Part shown: one piece after another, positions 18,501 to 34,546 of the stretch
How positions within the stretch are numbered: the first letter of the stretch is position 1
Layout: every line of letters begins with the position of its first letter
Source: Brucella daejeonensis
Lineage (GTDB): Bacteria > Pseudomonadota > Alphaproteobacteria > Rhizobiales > Rhizobiaceae
Direction: 5' to 3'
Length of the DNA stretch: 64,000 nt
Assembly: GCF_014199265.1 (NCBI RefSeq)
Contig: NZ_JACIJG010000005.1
Span: 62,001-126,000, forward strand
Position numbers and translations under genes: made by a program
Notes under the pieces: model-generated
The model's input: the letters and a program-made list of their open reading frames with translations, nothing else
The model's database searches: none
What the model was told of the DNA's origin: nothing

Positions 18501-19727
18501 GACGACGAACAGGCTATCCTGGATCGTAACGTCTATGGTCGTCTCGCCGACATGCTGGATGGCAAGGTCGCCGCTGCCGGGCCGAAGGGCTTCAAGAAGG
18601 GCACTGCGATCAGCCGCGAGCTGATGACCGAGTATCCGCGTTCGCAATGGTGGCAGTTCGCCGTTGAAGACGAAAAGCTTCAAAGCGAGCTGGAAGCCCT
18701 GCGCAGCCAGTACGACGACTCCAAGAAGCTGCTTGAAGCGCGCTTCATGGACAAGGTCGAAAAGGTACAGCGCGGCGACGAGATGCCTCCGGGCGTCATG
18801 AAGATGGTCAAGGTCTTCGTCGCTGTGAAGCGCAAGATCCAGCCGGGCGACAAGATGGCTGGCCGTCACGGCAACAAGGGTGTGGTTTCGCGCATTCTGC
18901 CGGTCGAGGACATGCCGTTCCTCGAAGACGGTACACATGCCGACATCGTGCTGAACCCGCTTGGCGTGCCGAGCCGTATGAATGTGGGCCAGATTCTGGA
19001 AACCCACCTCGGCTGGGCCTGTGCAGGCATGGGCAAGAAGATCGGTGAGCTTCTCGACGTTTATCGCAAGACGGCCAATATCGAGCCGCTGCGCGATACG
19101 CTGGAGCACATCTATCCGGACAACGATCGCAATGAGCCGATCCGGTCCTATGACGACGATTCCGTCGTCATGCTGGCTAATCAGGTGAAGCGCGGCGTGT
19201 CGATTGCAACGCCGGTCTTCGACGGTGCGGTTGAAGCCGACATCAACGCGATGTTGACGGATGCCGGACTTGCGACCTCGGGTCAGTCGACGCTCTATGA
19301 TGGACGTACGGGCGAGCCGTTCGACCGTCAGGTGACCATGGGCTACATCTACATGCTGAAGCTCCACCACCTGGTCGACGACAAGATCCATGCGCGTTCG
19401 ATCGGACCTTACTCGCTCGTCACGCAGCAGCCTCTGGGCGGCAAGGCCCAGTTCGGCGGCCAGCGCTTCGGCGAAATGGAGGTCTGGGCTCTGGAAGCAT
19501 ACGGTGCGGCCTACACGCTGCAGGAAATGCTGACGGTGAAGTCGGACGACGTGGCAGGCCGTACCAAGGTCTACGAAGCCATCGTGCGCGGCGACGACAC
19601 GTTCGAAGCGGGCATTCCGGAGAGCTTCAACGTTCTCGTCAAGGAAATGCGTTCGCTTGGCCTCAATGTCGAGCTGGACGATACGCGCGACGCCGAACAG
19701 CCAGCACTGCCGGACGCGGCGGAATAA
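15594..19727 (+). CDS. rpoB: DNA-directed RNA polymerase subunit beta
   Basis: The 1377-residue catalytic beta subunit. All landmark regions are present. The rifampicin pocket [20 protein letters not shown] has Asp526, His536 and Ser541, all the susceptible residues. The beta flap, [19 protein letters not shown] and the C-terminal [19 protein letters not shown] follow. ATG 15594 sits 6 bases after GAGGAG. It shares the transcript with rpoC, with a perfect hairpin in the 146-base gap. The large open frame antisense to its first half is a shadow of its codon bias. Confidence 0.99.
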   Translation: MAQTHSFNGRKRVRKFFGKIPEVAEMPNLIEVQKASYDQFLMVEEPSGGRSDEGLQAVFKSVFPIQDFSGASMLEFVRYEFDPPKFDVDECRQRDLTYSAPLKVTLRLIVFDIDEDTGAKSIKDIKEQDVYMGDMPLMTDNGTFIVNGTERVIVSQMHRSPGVFFDHDKGKTHSSGKLLFAARVIPYRGSWLDIEFDSKDIVYARIDRRRKLPATTLLMALGMDSEDILSTFYNNVTYTRDGDNWRIPYSADRFKGMKIISDLIDADTGEVVLEAGKKLTARSAKQLADKGLKAIKATEDDLHGSYLAEDIVNYATGEIYLEAGDEIDEKVLKTLLDTGTEEINVLDIDHVNIGAYIRNTLAVDKNESRQDALFDIYRVMRPGEPPTMDSAEAMFQSLFFDSERYDLSAVGRVKMNMRLDLDAEDTVRVLRKEDILAVVKMLVELRDGRGEIDDIDNLGNRRVRSVGELMENQYRVGLLRMERAIKERMSSIEIDTVMPQDLINAKPAAAAVREFFGSSQLSQFMDQTNPLSEITHKRRLSALGPGGLTRERAGFEVRDVHPTHYGRICPIETPEGPNIGLINSLATFARVNKYGFIESPYRKVIDGKVTNEVVYLSAMEEAKHSVAQANVELDGQGGFVDEFVICRHAGEVMMAPRENVDLMDVSPKQLVSVAAALIPFLENDDANRALMGSNMQRQAVPLVRAEAPFVGTGMEPIVARDSGAAIAARRGGFVDQVDATRIVIRATEDLDPSKSGVDIYRLQKFQRSNQSTCINQRPLVRVGDRIGKGDIIADGPSTDLGDLALGRNVLVAFMPWNGYNYEDSILLSEKIVSEDVFTSIHIEEFEVAARDTKLGPEEITRDIPNVSEEALKNLDEAGIVYIGAEVHPGDILVGKITPKGESPMTPEEKLLRAIFGEKASDVRDTSMRMPPGTFGTIVEVRVFNRHGVEKDERAMAIEREEIERLAKDRDDEQAILDRNVYGRLADMLDGKVAAAGPKGFKKGTAISRELMTEYPRSQWWQFAVEDEKLQSELEALRSQYDDSKKLLEARFMDKVEKVQRGDEMPPGVMKMVKVFVAVKRKIQPGDKMAGRHGNKGVVSRILPVEDMPFLEDGTHADIVLNPLGVPSRMNVGQILETHLGWACAGMGKKIGELLDVYRKTANIEPLRDTLEHIYPDNDRNEPIRSYDDDSVVMLANQVKRGVSIATPVFDGAVEADINAMLTDAGLATSGQSTLYDGRTGEPFDRQVTMGYIYMLKLHHLVDDKIHARSIGPYSLVTQQPLGGKAQFGGQRFGEMEVWALEAYGAAYTLQEMLTVKSDDVAGRTKVYEAIVRGDDTFEAGIPESFNVLVKEMRSLGLNVELDDTRDAEQPALPDAAE

Positions 19728-19734
19728 ACATGAA

Positions 19735-19763
19735 GGCGCGCCACGGTCTCGCCGTGGCGCGCC
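19735..19763 (+). other. Perfect 12-bp hairpin between rpoB and rpoC
   Basis: GGCGCGCCACGG pairs with CCGTGGCGCGCC around loop TCTCG. There is no T-run, so it should not end transcription. It starts 8 bases after the rpoB stop and could be an RNA processing or stability element. Confidence 0.8.
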
Positions 19764-19873
19764 CGTATTGTCAGTCAGGAACTGACTAATACCGCGATTT
19801 CTTTTCAGGATGGCAAGGATTTTCAGCTTGTCATCGACGCACAGGGCGACGGATCGCCCTCAAGGAGAACGGC

Positions 19874-24076
<4,203 letters not shown>

Positions 24077-24098
24077 GTTCGACGATGTGAACGAAATG

Positions 24099-24128
24099 AA
24101 AAAGGCCGCCTTTCGGGGCGGCCTTTTT
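24099..24128. terminator. Terminator of the rpoBC transcript
   Basis: AAAAGGCCGCC pairs with GGCGGCCTTTT around a TTTCGG loop, flanked by A and T runs. It also serves the convergent gene at 24150. Confidence 0.9.
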
Positions 24129-24149
24129 GTATGAATTGGGCGCTATCGA

Positions 24150-24566
24150 CTACTGGTCGAGACGCGATATGCGCCAGCGCAGAAGGTCCGTCGTGCAGGC
24201 GCGTCCGAAATCTTCGGCACCGCTGCCGCCCATTGCGGCATCCACGACACGACGGCATTCGGCTTTTGTGAAAAGCTCGAACTGCTCTTCGGATGCCGCG
24301 AGGGATTTCAGTGCAGCTTCGCTTGCCGACGATCCGGTTTCCTCGATGTCCTTGCGAAGCTTCTCCAGCGTGACGTCAAGTTCACTTCTTGCCTGTTTCT
24401 CGAGTTTCTCCAGGCAGGGCGCAAGTTCGGTGCGCGGTTGCGTGCCGATTTCAGCATAGCATTGGGCGAGGGCGCCATCGTCGGGCTGGGCATCCTGGGC
24501 ATGAGCCGACATGAGAGGAGTGGAAAGCAGAACTCCAAGAAGGAGCGGGCGGAAAGCAGTTCTCAT
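24150..24566 (-). CDS. Periplasmic LprI-like (DUF1311) protein
   Basis: A 138-residue exported protein with a signal peptide (about 1-24, MRTAFRPLLLGVLLSTPLMSAHA). The mature part has four cysteines in the spacing of lysozyme-inhibitor LprI/DUF1311 domains (AQCYAE, APCLEK, AECRRV, RACTTD) and a long alpha-helix between. LprI of Mycobacterium binds lysozyme; most members have no tested role. ATG 24566 is preferred because GGAG lies 6 bases upstream; a TTG four codons earlier keeps the frame. It is convergent with rpoC. Confidence 0.72.
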   Translation of the reverse strand: MRTAFRPLLLGVLLSTPLMSAHAQDAQPDDGALAQCYAEIGTQPRTELAPCLEKLEKQARSELDVTLEKLRKDIEETGSSASEAALKSLAASEEQFELFTKAECRRVVDAAMGGSGAEDFGRACTTDLLRWRISRLDQ

Positions 24567-24698
24567 CAAAATCTCCAAAAAATATCACGAGCCGGATGAA
24601 TCTCCGGCAGTGAGCATCAGGGTCCTGACCCTAACCTTCAATAATTACTAGCGGGTATCGTACAAGTTGAGTGATTTTCGGCCCGTCAGACCGATAGG

Positions 24699-24725
24699 AA
24701 AAACGCGGGGCTGTTGACCCCGCGT
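24699..24725 (-). terminator. Terminator of the gene at 24732-25052
   Basis: On the reverse strand ACGCGGGG pairs with CCCCGCGT around a 7-base loop and is followed by TTTTT. Confidence 0.8.
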
Positions 24726-24731
24726 CCGGCT

Positions 24732-25052
24732 TTATTCCTCTTCGTCGTCACCGTCGAATTCGATCAGTGCGACTTCGCCCTTGAGGGCTGTCGCCCAGGC
24801 ACTCTTGTGCGGTTCTTCTTCCGGTTCTTCGGTGAGCGTGCCCATCTCGAGAAGCTCGGCTTCGTGGTAGCCCTCGTCGGCAAGAATGGCGAGAACGGTC
24901 TGAACCAGATCCTCGTTCTCGTCGGCTTTCAAAAGCAGGTGCACCTCGACGGAGGATTCTTCACCCTCGTTCCAGACATCGGCGATGACCAGATGAACGG
25001 TTGGCGAATCGTCGCCCTTGGGCATGGAATCGGATGCGGGCGTGGAAGACAT
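24732..25052 (-). CDS. Small acidic protein of unknown function
   Basis: A 106-residue, strongly acidic cytoplasmic protein that I do not recognise. Its core (VHLVIADVWNEGEESSVEVHLLLKADENEDLVQTVLAILADEGYHEAEL, split here only by reading) looks like an alternating beta/alpha fold. The C-terminus ends in a run of Asp and Glu. ATG 25052 is chosen because AAGGG is 7 bases upstream; the frame is open to 25100. It has its own terminator and is divergent from the rpsL operon, so it may share the 478-base region between them. Confidence 0.7.
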   Translation of the reverse strand: MSSTPASDSMPKGDDSPTVHLVIADVWNEGEESSVEVHLLLKADENEDLVQTVLAILADEGYHEAELLEMGTLTEEPEEEPHKSAWATALKGEVALIEFDGDDEEE

Positions 25053-25260
25053 TGAGAAACCCTTAATATTCGGTTGCGTTTCGACTCGGATGTGCTTCAA
25101 TAGCGGTTACGAAGTGGCTGCGCCATGCTTGCATATGAAAATGACGGTTTTGATCGCGAAATATCAGCGAATGGACGTCAAATGCGGCGCAATAACCTGT
25201 CAGGGCAGGGCCAGATCGCCGGTTTCCAGCCCATCAGGTAAGAAACTTGGGCCATTGCAC

Positions 25261-25289
25261 TTGACGAAACGCCTCTAAAGACGTATCAG
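25261..25289 (+). promoter_or_regulatory. Candidate promoter of the rpsL-rpsG-fusA-tuf operon
   Basis: TTGACG (25261-25266), 17-base spacer, TATCAG (25284-25289). The match is five of six at -35 and four of six at -10. It leaves a leader of about 235 bases before rpsL. The rest of the 25053-25530 gap shows no gene. Confidence 0.4.
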
Positions 25290-25530
25290 CACCGCATCTG
25301 AGCCGATGTGAGACAGGCTTTTTCGGGACGACGCGTCCTGAAGTTCGTCTCAAACAGGGTTCGTTTTACGATCGAAATGCAACTTGCCGTTCGCATGAAG
25401 CGTCAGCTTCCTCTGCTTTTGTTCGGGGTGGCCGCCGGTTGAGGATGGCTGACTCCGAATTCGCGCATGAGCATGCCGGTGAAACGGCCCTTTGGGGCGT
25501 GGATACGAGTTTTTAATAGAGGAAGGTTGA

Positions 25531-25902
25531 ATGCCTACCGTAAATCAGCTGATCCGCAAGCCGCGCATTGCGCCGGTGAAGCGTAATAAGGTTCCTGCCC
25601 TGCAGGCAAACCCACAGAAGCGCGGCGTTTGCACCCGCGTTTACACGACGACCCCGAAGAAGCCGAACTCGGCTCTGCGTAAGGTTGCCAAGGTTCGTTT
25701 GACGAACGGCTTCGAAGTTATCGGTTACATCCCGGGTGAGGGGCATAACCTGCAGGAGCACTCCGTCGTCATGATCCGCGGCGGTCGTGTCAAGGATTTG
25801 CCGGGTGTGCGTTACCACATCATCCGTGGCGTTCTCGATACCCAGGGTGTCAAGAACCGCAAGCAGCGCCGCTCCAAGTATGGTGCAAAGCGTCCGAAGT
25901 AA
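25531..25902 (+). CDS. rpsL: 30S ribosomal protein S12
   Basis: Decoding-centre protein that monitors codon-anticodon pairing. The 123 residues match the family throughout: [11 protein letters not shown], the [12 protein letters not shown] loop and [11 protein letters not shown] with [13 protein letters not shown]. The two lysines altered in streptomycin-resistant strains are both present, so a susceptible allele is predicted. GAGGAAGG precedes the ATG. It heads the str operon rpsL-rpsG-fusA-tuf. Confidence 0.98.
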   Translation: MPTVNQLIRKPRIAPVKRNKVPALQANPQKRGVCTRVYTTTPKKPNSALRKVAKVRLTNGFEVIGYIPGEGHNLQEHSVVMIRGGRVKDLPGVRYHIIRGVLDTQGVKNRKQRRSKYGAKRPK

Positions 25903-25968
25903 GATTTTCCGGGGATACCGGCCGCCTGTAGGCGAGTTGAGCCCGATGTAATTGAAAGAAAAGACGAA

Positions 25969-26439
25969 ATGTCCAGACGCCATAAGGCCGAAAAGCGTGA
26001 GATCAATCCGGATCCGAAGTTCGGCGATCTCGTTATCACGAAGTTCATGAATGCAGTCATGCTTCATGGCAAGAAGTCGGTTGCCGAAAGCATCGTTTAC
26101 GGTGCGCTCGATGCAATCGAAACCAAGGCGAAGTCCGAGCCGGTCGCGCTGTTCCATCAGGCGCTCGACAACGTAGCTCCGCACATCGAAGTCCGTTCGC
26201 GCCGCGTTGGTGGTGCAACCTATCAGGTTCCGGTCGATGTGCGTCCAGAACGCCGCCAGGCACTTGCCATCCGTTGGCTCATCAATGCTGCTCGTGGTCG
26301 TAACGAGACGACAATGGTCGATCGTCTTTCCGGCGAACTGCTTGATGCTGCCAACAACCGCGGTTCTGCTGTGAAGAAGCGTGAAGACACGCACCGCATG
26401 GCTGAAGCCAATCGCGCCTTCTCGCATTACCGCTGGTAA
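25969..26439 (+). CDS. rpsG: 30S ribosomal protein S7
   Basis: Primary 16S rRNA-binding protein that starts assembly of the 30S head; in E. coli it is the translational repressor of the str operon. The 156 residues include [35 protein letters not shown] and the C-terminal AFSHYRW. The rpsL-rpsG gap is 66 bases, a possible repressor site as in E. coli, though I could not draw the target. Confidence 0.98.
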   Translation: MSRRHKAEKREINPDPKFGDLVITKFMNAVMLHGKKSVAESIVYGALDAIETKAKSEPVALFHQALDNVAPHIEVRSRRVGGATYQVPVDVRPERRQALAIRWLINAARGRNETTMVDRLSGELLDAANNRGSAVKKREDTHRMAEANRAFSHYRW

Positions 26440-26469
26440 TCGTCGAAACCTATTCAAAGAGCGACTATC

Positions 26470-28554
26470 ATGGCCCGCGAATATAAAATCGAAGACTACC
26501 GCAATTTCGGTATCATGGCTCACATCGACGCCGGCAAGACGACGATGACCGAGCGCATCCTGTTCTATACCGGTAAGAACCACAAGATCGGCGAAACCCA
26601 CGATGGTGCGTCGACCATGGACTGGATGGAGCAGGAGCAGGAACGCGGTATCACGATCACTTCCGCTGCTACGACCACGTTCTGGCAGGGCCGTGACGGT
26701 AAGAAGCGCCGCTTCAACATCATCGATACGCCCGGTCACGTCGACTTCACGATTGAAGTCGAGCGTAGCTTGCGCGTTCTCGATGGCGCTATCGCGCTGC
26801 TCGATGCCAATGCCGGCGTTGAACCCCAGACCGAAACCGTGTGGCGTCAGGCTGAAAAGTATCACGTCCCGCGCATGGTCTTTGTCAACAAGATGGACAA
26901 GATCGGTGCCGACTTCTTCCGTTGCGTGGAGATGGTTGGCTCGCGGCTGGGCGCGGTCGCCCTGCCGGTTCAGTTGCCGATTGGCGCCGAAAACGATTTC
27001 GTTGGCGTTATCGACCTGATCGAAATGAAGGCCCTGACCTGGGATGGCACCATCGGCGCTGCTGCTGTTGAAGGTGAAATTCCGGCAGACCTGAAGGATC
27101 AGGCTGTGGAATACCGCGAGAAGCTCGTCGAGCTGGCCGTGGAAATCGACGAAGCTGCCATGGAAGCTTATCTGGAAGGCAAGGAGCCGACCAACGATGA
27201 GCTGCGCGCCCTGATCCGCAAGGGCACGATCGAAGTGAAGTTCCATCCGATCCTTTGCGGTACCGCGTTCAAGAACCGTGGCGTTCAGCCGCTTCTCGAT
27301 GCCGTCGTGGAATTCCTTCCGGCTCCGACCGACGTTCCTGCCATCAAGGGCATCGACGTCAAGACGGAAACCGAAACGACCCGTGAATCTTCGGATGAAG
27401 CACCGCTTTCGATGCTCGCATTCAAGATCATGAACGACCCGTTCGTCGGTTCGCTGACCTTCGCCCGCATCTATTCGGGCAAGCTCACCAAGGGCGTTTC
27501 GCTCGAAAATACCGTCAAGGGCAAGCGTGAGCGTATCGGCCGTATGTTGCAGATGCACTCCAACAGCCGTGAAGACATCGAAGAAGCCTATGCAGGCGAC
27601 ATCGTTGCTCTGGCTGGCCTCAAGGAAACCACTACTGGCGATACGCTCTGCGATCCGCTGAAGCCGGTTATCCTTGAACGCATGGAATTCCCGGATCCGG
27701 TTATCGAGATCGCTATCGAGCCGAAGACCAAGGCCGACCAGGAAAAGATGGGCATCGCGCTCAATCGTCTGGCTGCCGAAGATCCTTCCTTCCGCGTCAA
27801 GTCGGACGAAGAATCCGGTCAGACCATCATTGCCGGCATGGGCGAACTTCACCTCGACATTCTCGTCGATCGCATGAAGCGCGAATTCAAGGTTGAAGCC
27901 AATATCGGTGCGCCGCAGGTTGCTTACCGTGAATCGATCACCCGTCAGGCTGAAATCGATTACACCCACAAGAAGCAGTCGGGTGGTTCGGGCCAGTTCG
28001 CTCGTGTCAAGATCATCTTCGAGCCGCATGACGGCGACGATTTCATCTTCGAATCGAAGATCGTCGGTGGTTCGGTTCCGAAGGAATACATTCCGGGTGT
28101 CCAGAAGGGTATCGAGAGCGTCATGGGCGCAGGTCCGCTTGCCGGCTTCCCGATGCTCGGCGTGAAGGCCACCCTGATCGACGGCGCTTACCATGACGTT
28201 GACTCGTCTGTTCTCGCCTTTGAAATCGCGTCCCGTGCAGCGTTCCGTGAAGGTGCGCAGAAGGCTGGCGCCCAGCTCCTCGAGCCGATCATGAAGGTCG
28301 AGGTTGTGACGCCGGAAGATTACGTTGGTGACGTTATCGGCGATCTGAACTCGCGTCGCGGTCAGATTTCCGGCACCGAAGCCCGCGGCATCGCCACGGT
28401 CGTCAACGCAAACGTTCCGCTGGCCAACATGTTTGGCTACGTGAACTCCCTGCGTTCGATGTCCCAGGGCCGTGCACAGTACACGATGCAGTTCGACCAT
28501 TATGAGCCGGTTCCGACGGCGGTCGCACAGGAAATCCAGAAGAAGTTTGCGTGA
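26470..28554 (+). CDS. fusA: Elongation factor G
   Basis: GTPase that drives translocation and, with RRF, ribosome recycling. The 694 residues show the G domain ([44 protein letters not shown]), domain II, and domains III-V ([35 protein letters not shown]). The length is normal. It lies 30 bases after rpsG and 63 bases before tuf. The open frame of about 1000 codons on the opposite strand is a shadow. Confidence 0.99.
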   Translation: MAREYKIEDYRNFGIMAHIDAGKTTMTERILFYTGKNHKIGETHDGASTMDWMEQEQERGITITSAATTTFWQGRDGKKRRFNIIDTPGHVDFTIEVERSLRVLDGAIALLDANAGVEPQTETVWRQAEKYHVPRMVFVNKMDKIGADFFRCVEMVGSRLGAVALPVQLPIGAENDFVGVIDLIEMKALTWDGTIGAAAVEGEIPADLKDQAVEYREKLVELAVEIDEAAMEAYLEGKEPTNDELRALIRKGTIEVKFHPILCGTAFKNRGVQPLLDAVVEFLPAPTDVPAIKGIDVKTETETTRESSDEAPLSMLAFKIMNDPFVGSLTFARIYSGKLTKGVSLENTVKGKRERIGRMLQMHSNSREDIEEAYAGDIVALAGLKETTTGDTLCDPLKPVILERMEFPDPVIEIAIEPKTKADQEKMGIALNRLAAEDPSFRVKSDEESGQTIIAGMGELHLDILVDRMKREFKVEANIGAPQVAYRESITRQAEIDYTHKKQSGGSGQFARVKIIFEPHDGDDFIFESKIVGGSVPKEYIPGVQKGIESVMGAGPLAGFPMLGVKATLIDGAYHDVDSSVLAFEIASRAAFREGAQKAGAQLLEPIMKVEVVTPEDYVGDVIGDLNSRRGQISGTEARGIATVVNANVPLANMFGYVNSLRSMSQGRAQYTMQFDHYEPVPTAVAQEIQKKFA

Positions 28555-28617
28555 TCTACGGGTCACGCTCCCAATTAAAAAGAATGCCTGAGCAGGCTAA
28601 ATTTACGGAGAGCTCAA

Positions 28618-29793
<1,176 letters not shown>

Positions 29794-29806
29794 TTAGGTT
29801 TGTGCA

Positions 29807-29832
29807 GGGGCATCTGCATGGCAGATGTCCCC
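29807..29832 (+). other. Hairpin in the tuf-rpsJ gap
   Basis: GGGGCATCTGC pairs with GCAGATGTCCCC (one bulge) around ATG. It has no T-run. It stands where the S10-operon leader with its L4 target lies in E. coli, but this one is much smaller. Confidence 0.45.
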
Positions 29833-29853
29833 GCGTAACAAGGAACAGATGAA

Positions 29854-30162
29854 ATGAACGGTCAAAACATCCGCATTCGCCTGAAGGCGTTTGATCATCG
29901 GATCCTTGACGCTTCGACGCGGGAAATCGTGTCGACTGCCAAGCGTACCGGTGCAAATGTGCGCGGACCGATCCCGCTTCCTACGCGGATCGAGAAGTTC
30001 ACGGTCAACCGGTCGCCGCACATCGACAAGAAGAGCCGCGAGCAGTTCGAGATGCGCACGCACAAGCGTCTTCTCGATATCGTTGACCCGACCCCGCAGA
30101 CGGTGGACGCGCTGATGAAGCTCGATCTGTCCGCCGGTGTCGATGTCGAGATCAAGCTTTAA
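29854..30162 (+). CDS. rpsJ: 30S ribosomal protein S10
   Basis: Head protein of the 30S subunit; also NusE, the partner of NusB and NusG in antitermination. The 102 residues include [41 protein letters not shown] (read as two blocks) and [10 protein letters not shown]. It follows tuf by 60 bases and opens the S10 gene set. AAGGAACAG precedes the ATG. Confidence 0.98.
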   Translation: MNGQNIRIRLKAFDHRILDASTREIVSTAKRTGANVRGPIPLPTRIEKFTVNRSPHIDKKSREQFEMRTHKRLLDIVDPTPQTVDALMKLDLSAGVDVEIKL

Positions 30163-30191
30163 TCGGCTTGAGGACGGAAGGAACGAACCCG

Positions 30192-30908
30192 ATGCGTTCA
30201 GGTGTTATTGCACAGAAGCTGGGCATGACCCGCGTCTATAACGACGCCGGCGAGCATGTGCCGGTGACGGTTCTCCGCATGGAGAACTGCCACGTGGTAG
30301 CTCAGCGTACAGTTGAAAAGAACGGTTATACGGCTGTTCAGCTTGGCGTTGGTATCGCCAAGGTAAAGAACACGTCCAAGGCTATGCGCGGTCATTTCGC
30401 GAAGGCCGAGGTCGAGCCGAAGGCGAAAGTCGCGGAATTCCGCGTTTCGCCGGATAACCTCCTCGAAGTCGGCGCTGAAATCACCGCCGAACACTTCGTC
30501 GCCGGCCAGAAGGTCGATGTGACGGGTACTTCGATCGGTAAAGGCTTTGCCGGTGTTATGAAGCGTCATAACTTCGGCGGTCATCGCGCCTCTCATGGTA
30601 ACTCCATTACCCACCGCTCTCACGGCTCGACCGGTCAGCGTCAGGATCCGGGTAAGGTGTTCAAGGGCAAGAAGATGGCTGGTCACATGGGTCAGACCCG
30701 CGTTACCACGCAGAACATTGAAGTTGTCTCGACGGACAGCGATCGCGGCCTGATCCTGGTTCGCGGTGCGGTTCCTGGCTCCAAGGGCGCCTGGATTATC
30801 GTGCGCGATGCAGTAAAGGTTTCCCTGCCTGAGAATGCGCCGAAGCCGGCCGCTCTGCGTGCAGGTGCCGCGAAGGCTGAAGCTGCCGCGACTGAGGGAG
30901 CCGAATAA
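30192..30908 (+). CDS. rplC: 50S ribosomal protein L3
   Basis: Early assembly protein near the peptidyl-transferase centre. The 238 residues start [14 protein letters not shown], the conserved N-terminus, so ATG 30192 is used although the frame is open to 30168. The long loop with [19 protein letters not shown] and the GKKMAGHMG motif are present. An Ala-rich tail ([19 protein letters not shown]) extends the end, as in other Rhizobiales. The stop overlaps the rplD start by one base (ATAATG), suggesting translational coupling. Confidence 0.97.
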   Translation: MRSGVIAQKLGMTRVYNDAGEHVPVTVLRMENCHVVAQRTVEKNGYTAVQLGVGIAKVKNTSKAMRGHFAKAEVEPKAKVAEFRVSPDNLLEVGAEITAEHFVAGQKVDVTGTSIGKGFAGVMKRHNFGGHRASHGNSITHRSHGSTGQRQDPGKVFKGKKMAGHMGQTRVTTQNIEVVSTDSDRGLILVRGAVPGSKGAWIIVRDAVKVSLPENAPKPAALRAGAAKAEAAATEGAE

Positions 30909-31546
30909 TGGATCTCACGATTACCACTCTTGAAGGCAAGGATGCCGGCAAGGTCAAGCTGAACGAAGAAATCTTCGGCCTCGACCCGCGTGACGACATT
31001 CTTCAGCGCGTCGTGCGCTGGCAGCTGGCTCGCCGCCAGCAGGGCTCGCATGATGCCAAGGGCCGCAGCGACATCAGCCGCACCGGTTCCAAGATGTACA
31101 AGCAGAAGGGTACGGGCCGCGCTCGTCACCATTCGGCTCGTGCACCGCAGTTCCGCGGCGGCGGTCAGGCTCACGGACCGGTTGTCCGTCTGCACGACCA
31201 CGATCTGCCGAAGAAGGTTCGCGCTCTCGGCCTGCGTCATGCCCTGTCTGCAAAGGCAAAGGCATCGGACCTGATCATCATCGACGATCTGGCCGCGACG
31301 GAAGCCAAGACGAAGCAGCTCGTTTCGCAGTTCGCCAAGCTCGGTCTGGAAAACGCACTCGTCATCGGCGGTGCGGAGATCGACGTGAACTTCCAGCGCG
31401 CGGCTTCGAACATTCCGAACATCGACGTTCTGCCGGTGCAGGGCATCAATGTTTACGACATTCTTCGCCGTGGCAAGCTCGTGCTTTCCAAGGCGGCCGT
31501 CGAAGCCCTGGAAGCTCGTTTCATGGGGAGCGTTTCAAATGACTGA
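30908..31546 (+). CDS. rplD: 50S ribosomal protein L4
   Basis: Lines the exit tunnel with a long loop and, in gammaproteobacteria, represses the S10 operon. The 212 residues carry the [18 protein letters not shown] loop, [22 protein letters not shown] and the C-terminal [23 protein letters not shown]. The end [10 protein letters not shown] runs into rplW by 8 bases; the last six or so residues are an extra tail compared with the core family end. Overlap with both neighbours points to coupling. Confidence 0.96.
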   Translation: MDLTITTLEGKDAGKVKLNEEIFGLDPRDDILQRVVRWQLARRQQGSHDAKGRSDISRTGSKMYKQKGTGRARHHSARAPQFRGGGQAHGPVVRLHDHDLPKKVRALGLRHALSAKAKASDLIIIDDLAATEAKTKQLVSQFAKLGLENALVIGGAEIDVNFQRAASNIPNIDVLPVQGINVYDILRRGKLVLSKAAVEALEARFMGSVSND

Positions 31547-31832
31547 TCTTCGCCATTACGACGTGATCGTCAGCCCGGTTATCACCGAGAAGTCGACCCT
31601 GGTTTCCGAACACAACCAGGTTGTCTTCAACGTAGCCCGCAAGGCAACGAAGCCGGAAATCAAGGCTGCAGTCGAAGCGCTTTTCGGCGTCAAGGTTACC
31701 GCAGTCAACACTGCAGTGCGCAAGGGTAAGGTCAAGCGGTTCCGCGGCCTTATCGGGCGCCAGAGCGACGTCAAGAAAGCGATCGTTACTTTGGCCGAAG
31801 GCCAGAGCATCGACGTTTCGACCGGTCTCTGA
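31539..31832 (+). CDS. rplW: 50S ribosomal protein L23
   Basis: Exit-tunnel protein and docking site for trigger factor and SRP. The 97 residues begin [20 protein letters not shown] and include [14 protein letters not shown] and [21 protein letters not shown] 31539 lies within the last codons of rplD; the frame is open further upstream, but GGGGAG precedes this ATG and the family start agrees. Confidence 0.97.
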   Translation: MTDLRHYDVIVSPVITEKSTLVSEHNQVVFNVARKATKPEIKAAVEALFGVKVTAVNTAVRKGKVKRFRGLIGRQSDVKKAIVTLAEGQSIDVSTGL

Positions 31833-31853
31833 GAGGCCATGGAGTAAGAGACA

Positions 31854-32687
31854 ATGGCACTCAAGCATTTTAATCCGATCACGCCAGGCCAGCGTCAGCT
31901 GGTCATTGTGGACCGTTCGGAACTCTACAAGGGCAAGCCGGTCAAGTCCCTGACCGAAGGCCTGTCCAAGAAGGGTGGCCGCAACAACACCGGTCGTATC
32001 ACCGTCCGTTTTCAGGGCGGCGGTCACAAGCGTTCGTATCGTTTCGTCGACTTCAAGCGTCGCAAGCTCGACGTTGTCGGCACGGTGGAACGCCTGGAAT
32101 ACGATCCGAACCGCACCGCGTTTATCGCGCTGATCCGTTACGAAGACGGTGAACTGGCATATATCCTGGCTCCGCAGCGTTTGGCTGTCGGCGACAAGGT
32201 TGTTGCAGGCAACTCCGTCGACGTGAAGCCGGGCAATGCAATGCCTCTCGCTTCGATGCCGGTAGGCACGATCGTTCACAACGTCGAACTGAAGCCCGGC
32301 AAGGGCGGCCAGATCGCACGTTCGGCTGGCACTTACGCCCAGCTCGTCGGTCGCGACCAGGGCATGGCGATCCTGCGCCTCAACTCCGGCGAACAGCGTC
32401 TGGTTCATGGCGCGTGCTTCGCTTCGGTCGGTGCGGTTTCCAACCCGGATCATGGCAATACCAACGACGGTAAGGCCGGTCGTTCGGTGTGGCGCGGCAA
32501 GCGTCCGCATGTTCGCGGCGTTGCCATGAACCCGGTCGATCACCCGCATGGTGGTGGTGAAGGTCGTACCTCGGGTGGTCGTCATCCTGTCACGCCGTGG
32601 GGCAAGCCCACGAAGGGCAAGAAGACGCGCTCGAACAAGGCGACCGACAAGTTCATCATGCGTTCGCGCCATCAGCGCAAGAAATAA
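31854..32687 (+). CDS. rplB: 50S ribosomal protein L2
   Basis: Large assembly protein next to the peptidyl-transferase centre. The 277 residues contain [19 protein letters not shown], the SH3-like core ([20 protein letters not shown]) and the conserved tail [18 protein letters not shown] with the functionally important His, followed by the basic end. It starts 22 bases after rplW. Normal length, no oddities. Confidence 0.98.
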   Translation: MALKHFNPITPGQRQLVIVDRSELYKGKPVKSLTEGLSKKGGRNNTGRITVRFQGGGHKRSYRFVDFKRRKLDVVGTVERLEYDPNRTAFIALIRYEDGELAYILAPQRLAVGDKVVAGNSVDVKPGNAMPLASMPVGTIVHNVELKPGKGGQIARSAGTYAQLVGRDQGMAILRLNSGEQRLVHGACFASVGAVSNPDHGNTNDGKAGRSVWRGKRPHVRGVAMNPVDHPHGGGEGRTSGGRHPVTPWGKPTKGKKTRSNKATDKFIMRSRHQRKK

Positions 32688-32702
32688 GAGAGGTAGTCTG
32701 AA

Positions 32703-32981
32703 GTGGCTCGTTCAGTTTGGAAAGGTCCGTTTATCGACGGCTATCTTCTCAAGAAGGCTGAGAAGGTACGCGAAAGCGGTCGTAACGAAGTTATCAAGAT
32801 GTGGAGCCGCCGCTCCACCATCCTGCCGCAGTTTGTCGGCCTGACTTTCGGCGTCTACAACGGCAACAAGCATGTGCCGGTGTCGGTTTCGGAAGAAATG
32901 GTCGGACACAAGTTCGGTGAATTTGCACCGACCCGGACCTATTACGGTCACGGTGCGGACAAGAAGTCGAAGAGGAAGTAA
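32703..32981 (+). CDS. rpsS: 30S ribosomal protein S19
   Basis: Head protein that contacts S13 and the A-site finger of the 50S subunit. The 92 residues include [35 protein letters not shown] and [16 protein letters not shown]. Translation starts at GTG 32703 (read as Met), after AGAGAGGTAGTCTGAA. rplV follows after only 2 bases. Confidence 0.97.
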   Translation: MARSVWKGPFIDGYLLKKAEKVRESGRNEVIKMWSRRSTILPQFVGLTFGVYNGNKHVPVSVSEEMVGHKFGEFAPTRTYYGHGADKKSKRK

Positions 32982-32983
32982 CG

Positions 32984-33373
32984 ATGGGCAAGGCTAAAGC
33001 TCCCCGTCAGCTCAAGGACAACGAGGCTCAGGCCGTTGCCCGCACGCTGCGCGTCAGCCCGCAGAAGCTGAACCTTGTTGCGAGCATGATTCGCGGCAAG
33101 AAGGTGAATGCGGCACTTGCCGATCTGACGTTCTCGCGCAAGCGGATCGCCGATACGGTGAAGAAGACGCTTCAGTCCGCAATTGCGAACGCTGAAAACA
33201 ACCATGACCTCGACGTCGATGCTCTGATCGTCGCCGAAGCCTATGTCGGCAAGTCGATCGTCATGAAGCGCTTCCACGTCCGTGGCCGTGGCCGCGCAAG
33301 CCGGATCGAGAAGCCGTTTTCGCATCTCACCATTGTTGTCCGCGAAGTCGCGGAAAAAGGGGAGGCCGCATAA
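32984..33373 (+). CDS. rplV: 50S ribosomal protein L22
   Basis: Exit-tunnel protein whose hairpin loop, with L4, forms the tunnel constriction. The 129 residues carry [35 protein letters not shown] and the loop-to-end block [20 protein letters not shown]. The stop TAA overlaps the rpsC ATG by one base (TAATG). Confidence 0.97.
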   Translation: MGKAKAPRQLKDNEAQAVARTLRVSPQKLNLVASMIRGKKVNAALADLTFSRKRIADTVKKTLQSAIANAENNHDLDVDALIVAEAYVGKSIVMKRFHVRGRGRASRIEKPFSHLTIVVREVAEKGEAA

Positions 33374-34083
33374 TGGGTCAGAAGATTAATCCGATCGGTC
33401 TTCGTCTCGGCATCAACCGTACCTGGGATTCGCGTTGGTACGCGAATACCGGCGAATACGGCAAGCTGCTGCATGAAGATGTCAAGATCCGCGAGTTCCT
33501 CACCGAAGAACTCAAGCAGGCTGCGATCTCCAAGATCGTGATTGAGCGTCCGCACAAGAAGTGCCGCGTGACGATCCATTCGGCTCGTCCGGGCATCATC
33601 ATCGGCAAGAAGGGCGCAGATATCGAAAAGCTCCGCAAGAAGCTTTCCGAGATGACCAATGCCGATACGTCGCTCAACATCGTCGAAGTTCGCAAGCCGG
33701 AAGTCGACGCTACGCTGATCGCCCAGTCGATCACGCAGCAGCTCGAACGCCGTGTGGCATTCCGTCGCGCCATGAAGCGTGCCGTTCAGTCGGCAATGCG
33801 TCTTGGAGCCGAAGGTATCCGTATCAATTGTGCGGGTCGCCTTGGCGGAGCGGAAATCGCTCGCATGGAATGGTACCGTGAAGGTCGCGTTCCGCTTCAC
33901 ACGCTGCGCGCCGACATCGACTACGGCACGGCAGAAGCGAAGACCGCTTATGGTATCTGCGGCGTGAAGGTCTGGGTCTTCAAGGGCGAAATCCTTGAAC
34001 ACGATCCGATGGCTTCCGAGCGTCGTGCGGTCGAGGGTGACAATCAGGGTTCCTCGTCGAACCGCCGCCGCGAAAACGCTTAA
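33373..34083 (+). CDS. rpsC: 30S ribosomal protein S3
   Basis: At the mRNA entry channel; with S4 and S5 it acts as a helicase on mRNA. The 236 residues include [21 protein letters not shown] (family start), the KH domain [18 protein letters not shown], and [15 protein letters not shown] basic, Ser/Asn/Arg-rich tail ends the protein. It is coupled to rplV by a one-base overlap. Confidence 0.97.
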   Translation: MGQKINPIGLRLGINRTWDSRWYANTGEYGKLLHEDVKIREFLTEELKQAAISKIVIERPHKKCRVTIHSARPGIIIGKKGADIEKLRKKLSEMTNADTSLNIVEVRKPEVDATLIAQSITQQLERRVAFRRAMKRAVQSAMRLGAEGIRINCAGRLGGAEIARMEWYREGRVPLHTLRADIDYGTAEAKTAYGICGVKVWVFKGEILEHDPMASERRAVEGDNQGSSSNRRRENA

Positions 34084-34121
34084 AAAGCGGGCCGCGGGCG
34101 AGAAATTTGGAGTAGAGAACA

Positions 34122-34535
34122 ATGATGCAGCCTAAGCGCACCAAGTTCCGCAAGCAGTTCAAGGGCCGTATCCACGGCAACTCGAAAGGCGGCACGGATC
34201 TGAATTTCGGTGCATTCGGTCTGAAGGCTCTTGAGCCTGAACGCGTCACCGCACGTCAGATCGAAGCGGCTCGCCGCGCGATCACCCGTCACATGAAGCG
34301 TGCGGGCCGCGTGTGGATCCGCATCTTCCCTGACCTGCCGGTCACGTCGAAGCCTACCGAAGTCCGTATGGGTAAAGGTAAGGGTTCGGTTGACTACTGG
34401 GCATGTCGTGTGGCACCGGGTCGCGTGATGTTTGAGCTTGACGGTGTACCTGAAGATGTGGCACGGGAAGCCCTTCGACTCGGCGCCGCAAAGTTGCCGA
34501 TCAAGACGCGCTTTATCCAGCGCATTGCTGAATAA
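34122..34535 (+). CDS. rplP: 50S ribosomal protein L16
   Basis: Organises the A-site side of the 50S subunit. The 137 residues contain [41 protein letters not shown] and [19 protein letters not shown], with the Arg that is hydroxylated in some bacteria lying in this last block. It follows rpsC by 38 bases and precedes rpmC by 11. Confidence 0.97.
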   Translation: MMQPKRTKFRKQFKGRIHGNSKGGTDLNFGAFGLKALEPERVTARQIEAARRAITRHMKRAGRVWIRIFPDLPVTSKPTEVRMGKGKGSVDYWACRVAPGRVMFELDGVPEDVAREALRLGAAKLPIKTRFIQRIAE

Positions 34536-34546
34536 GAGAGGCAACT

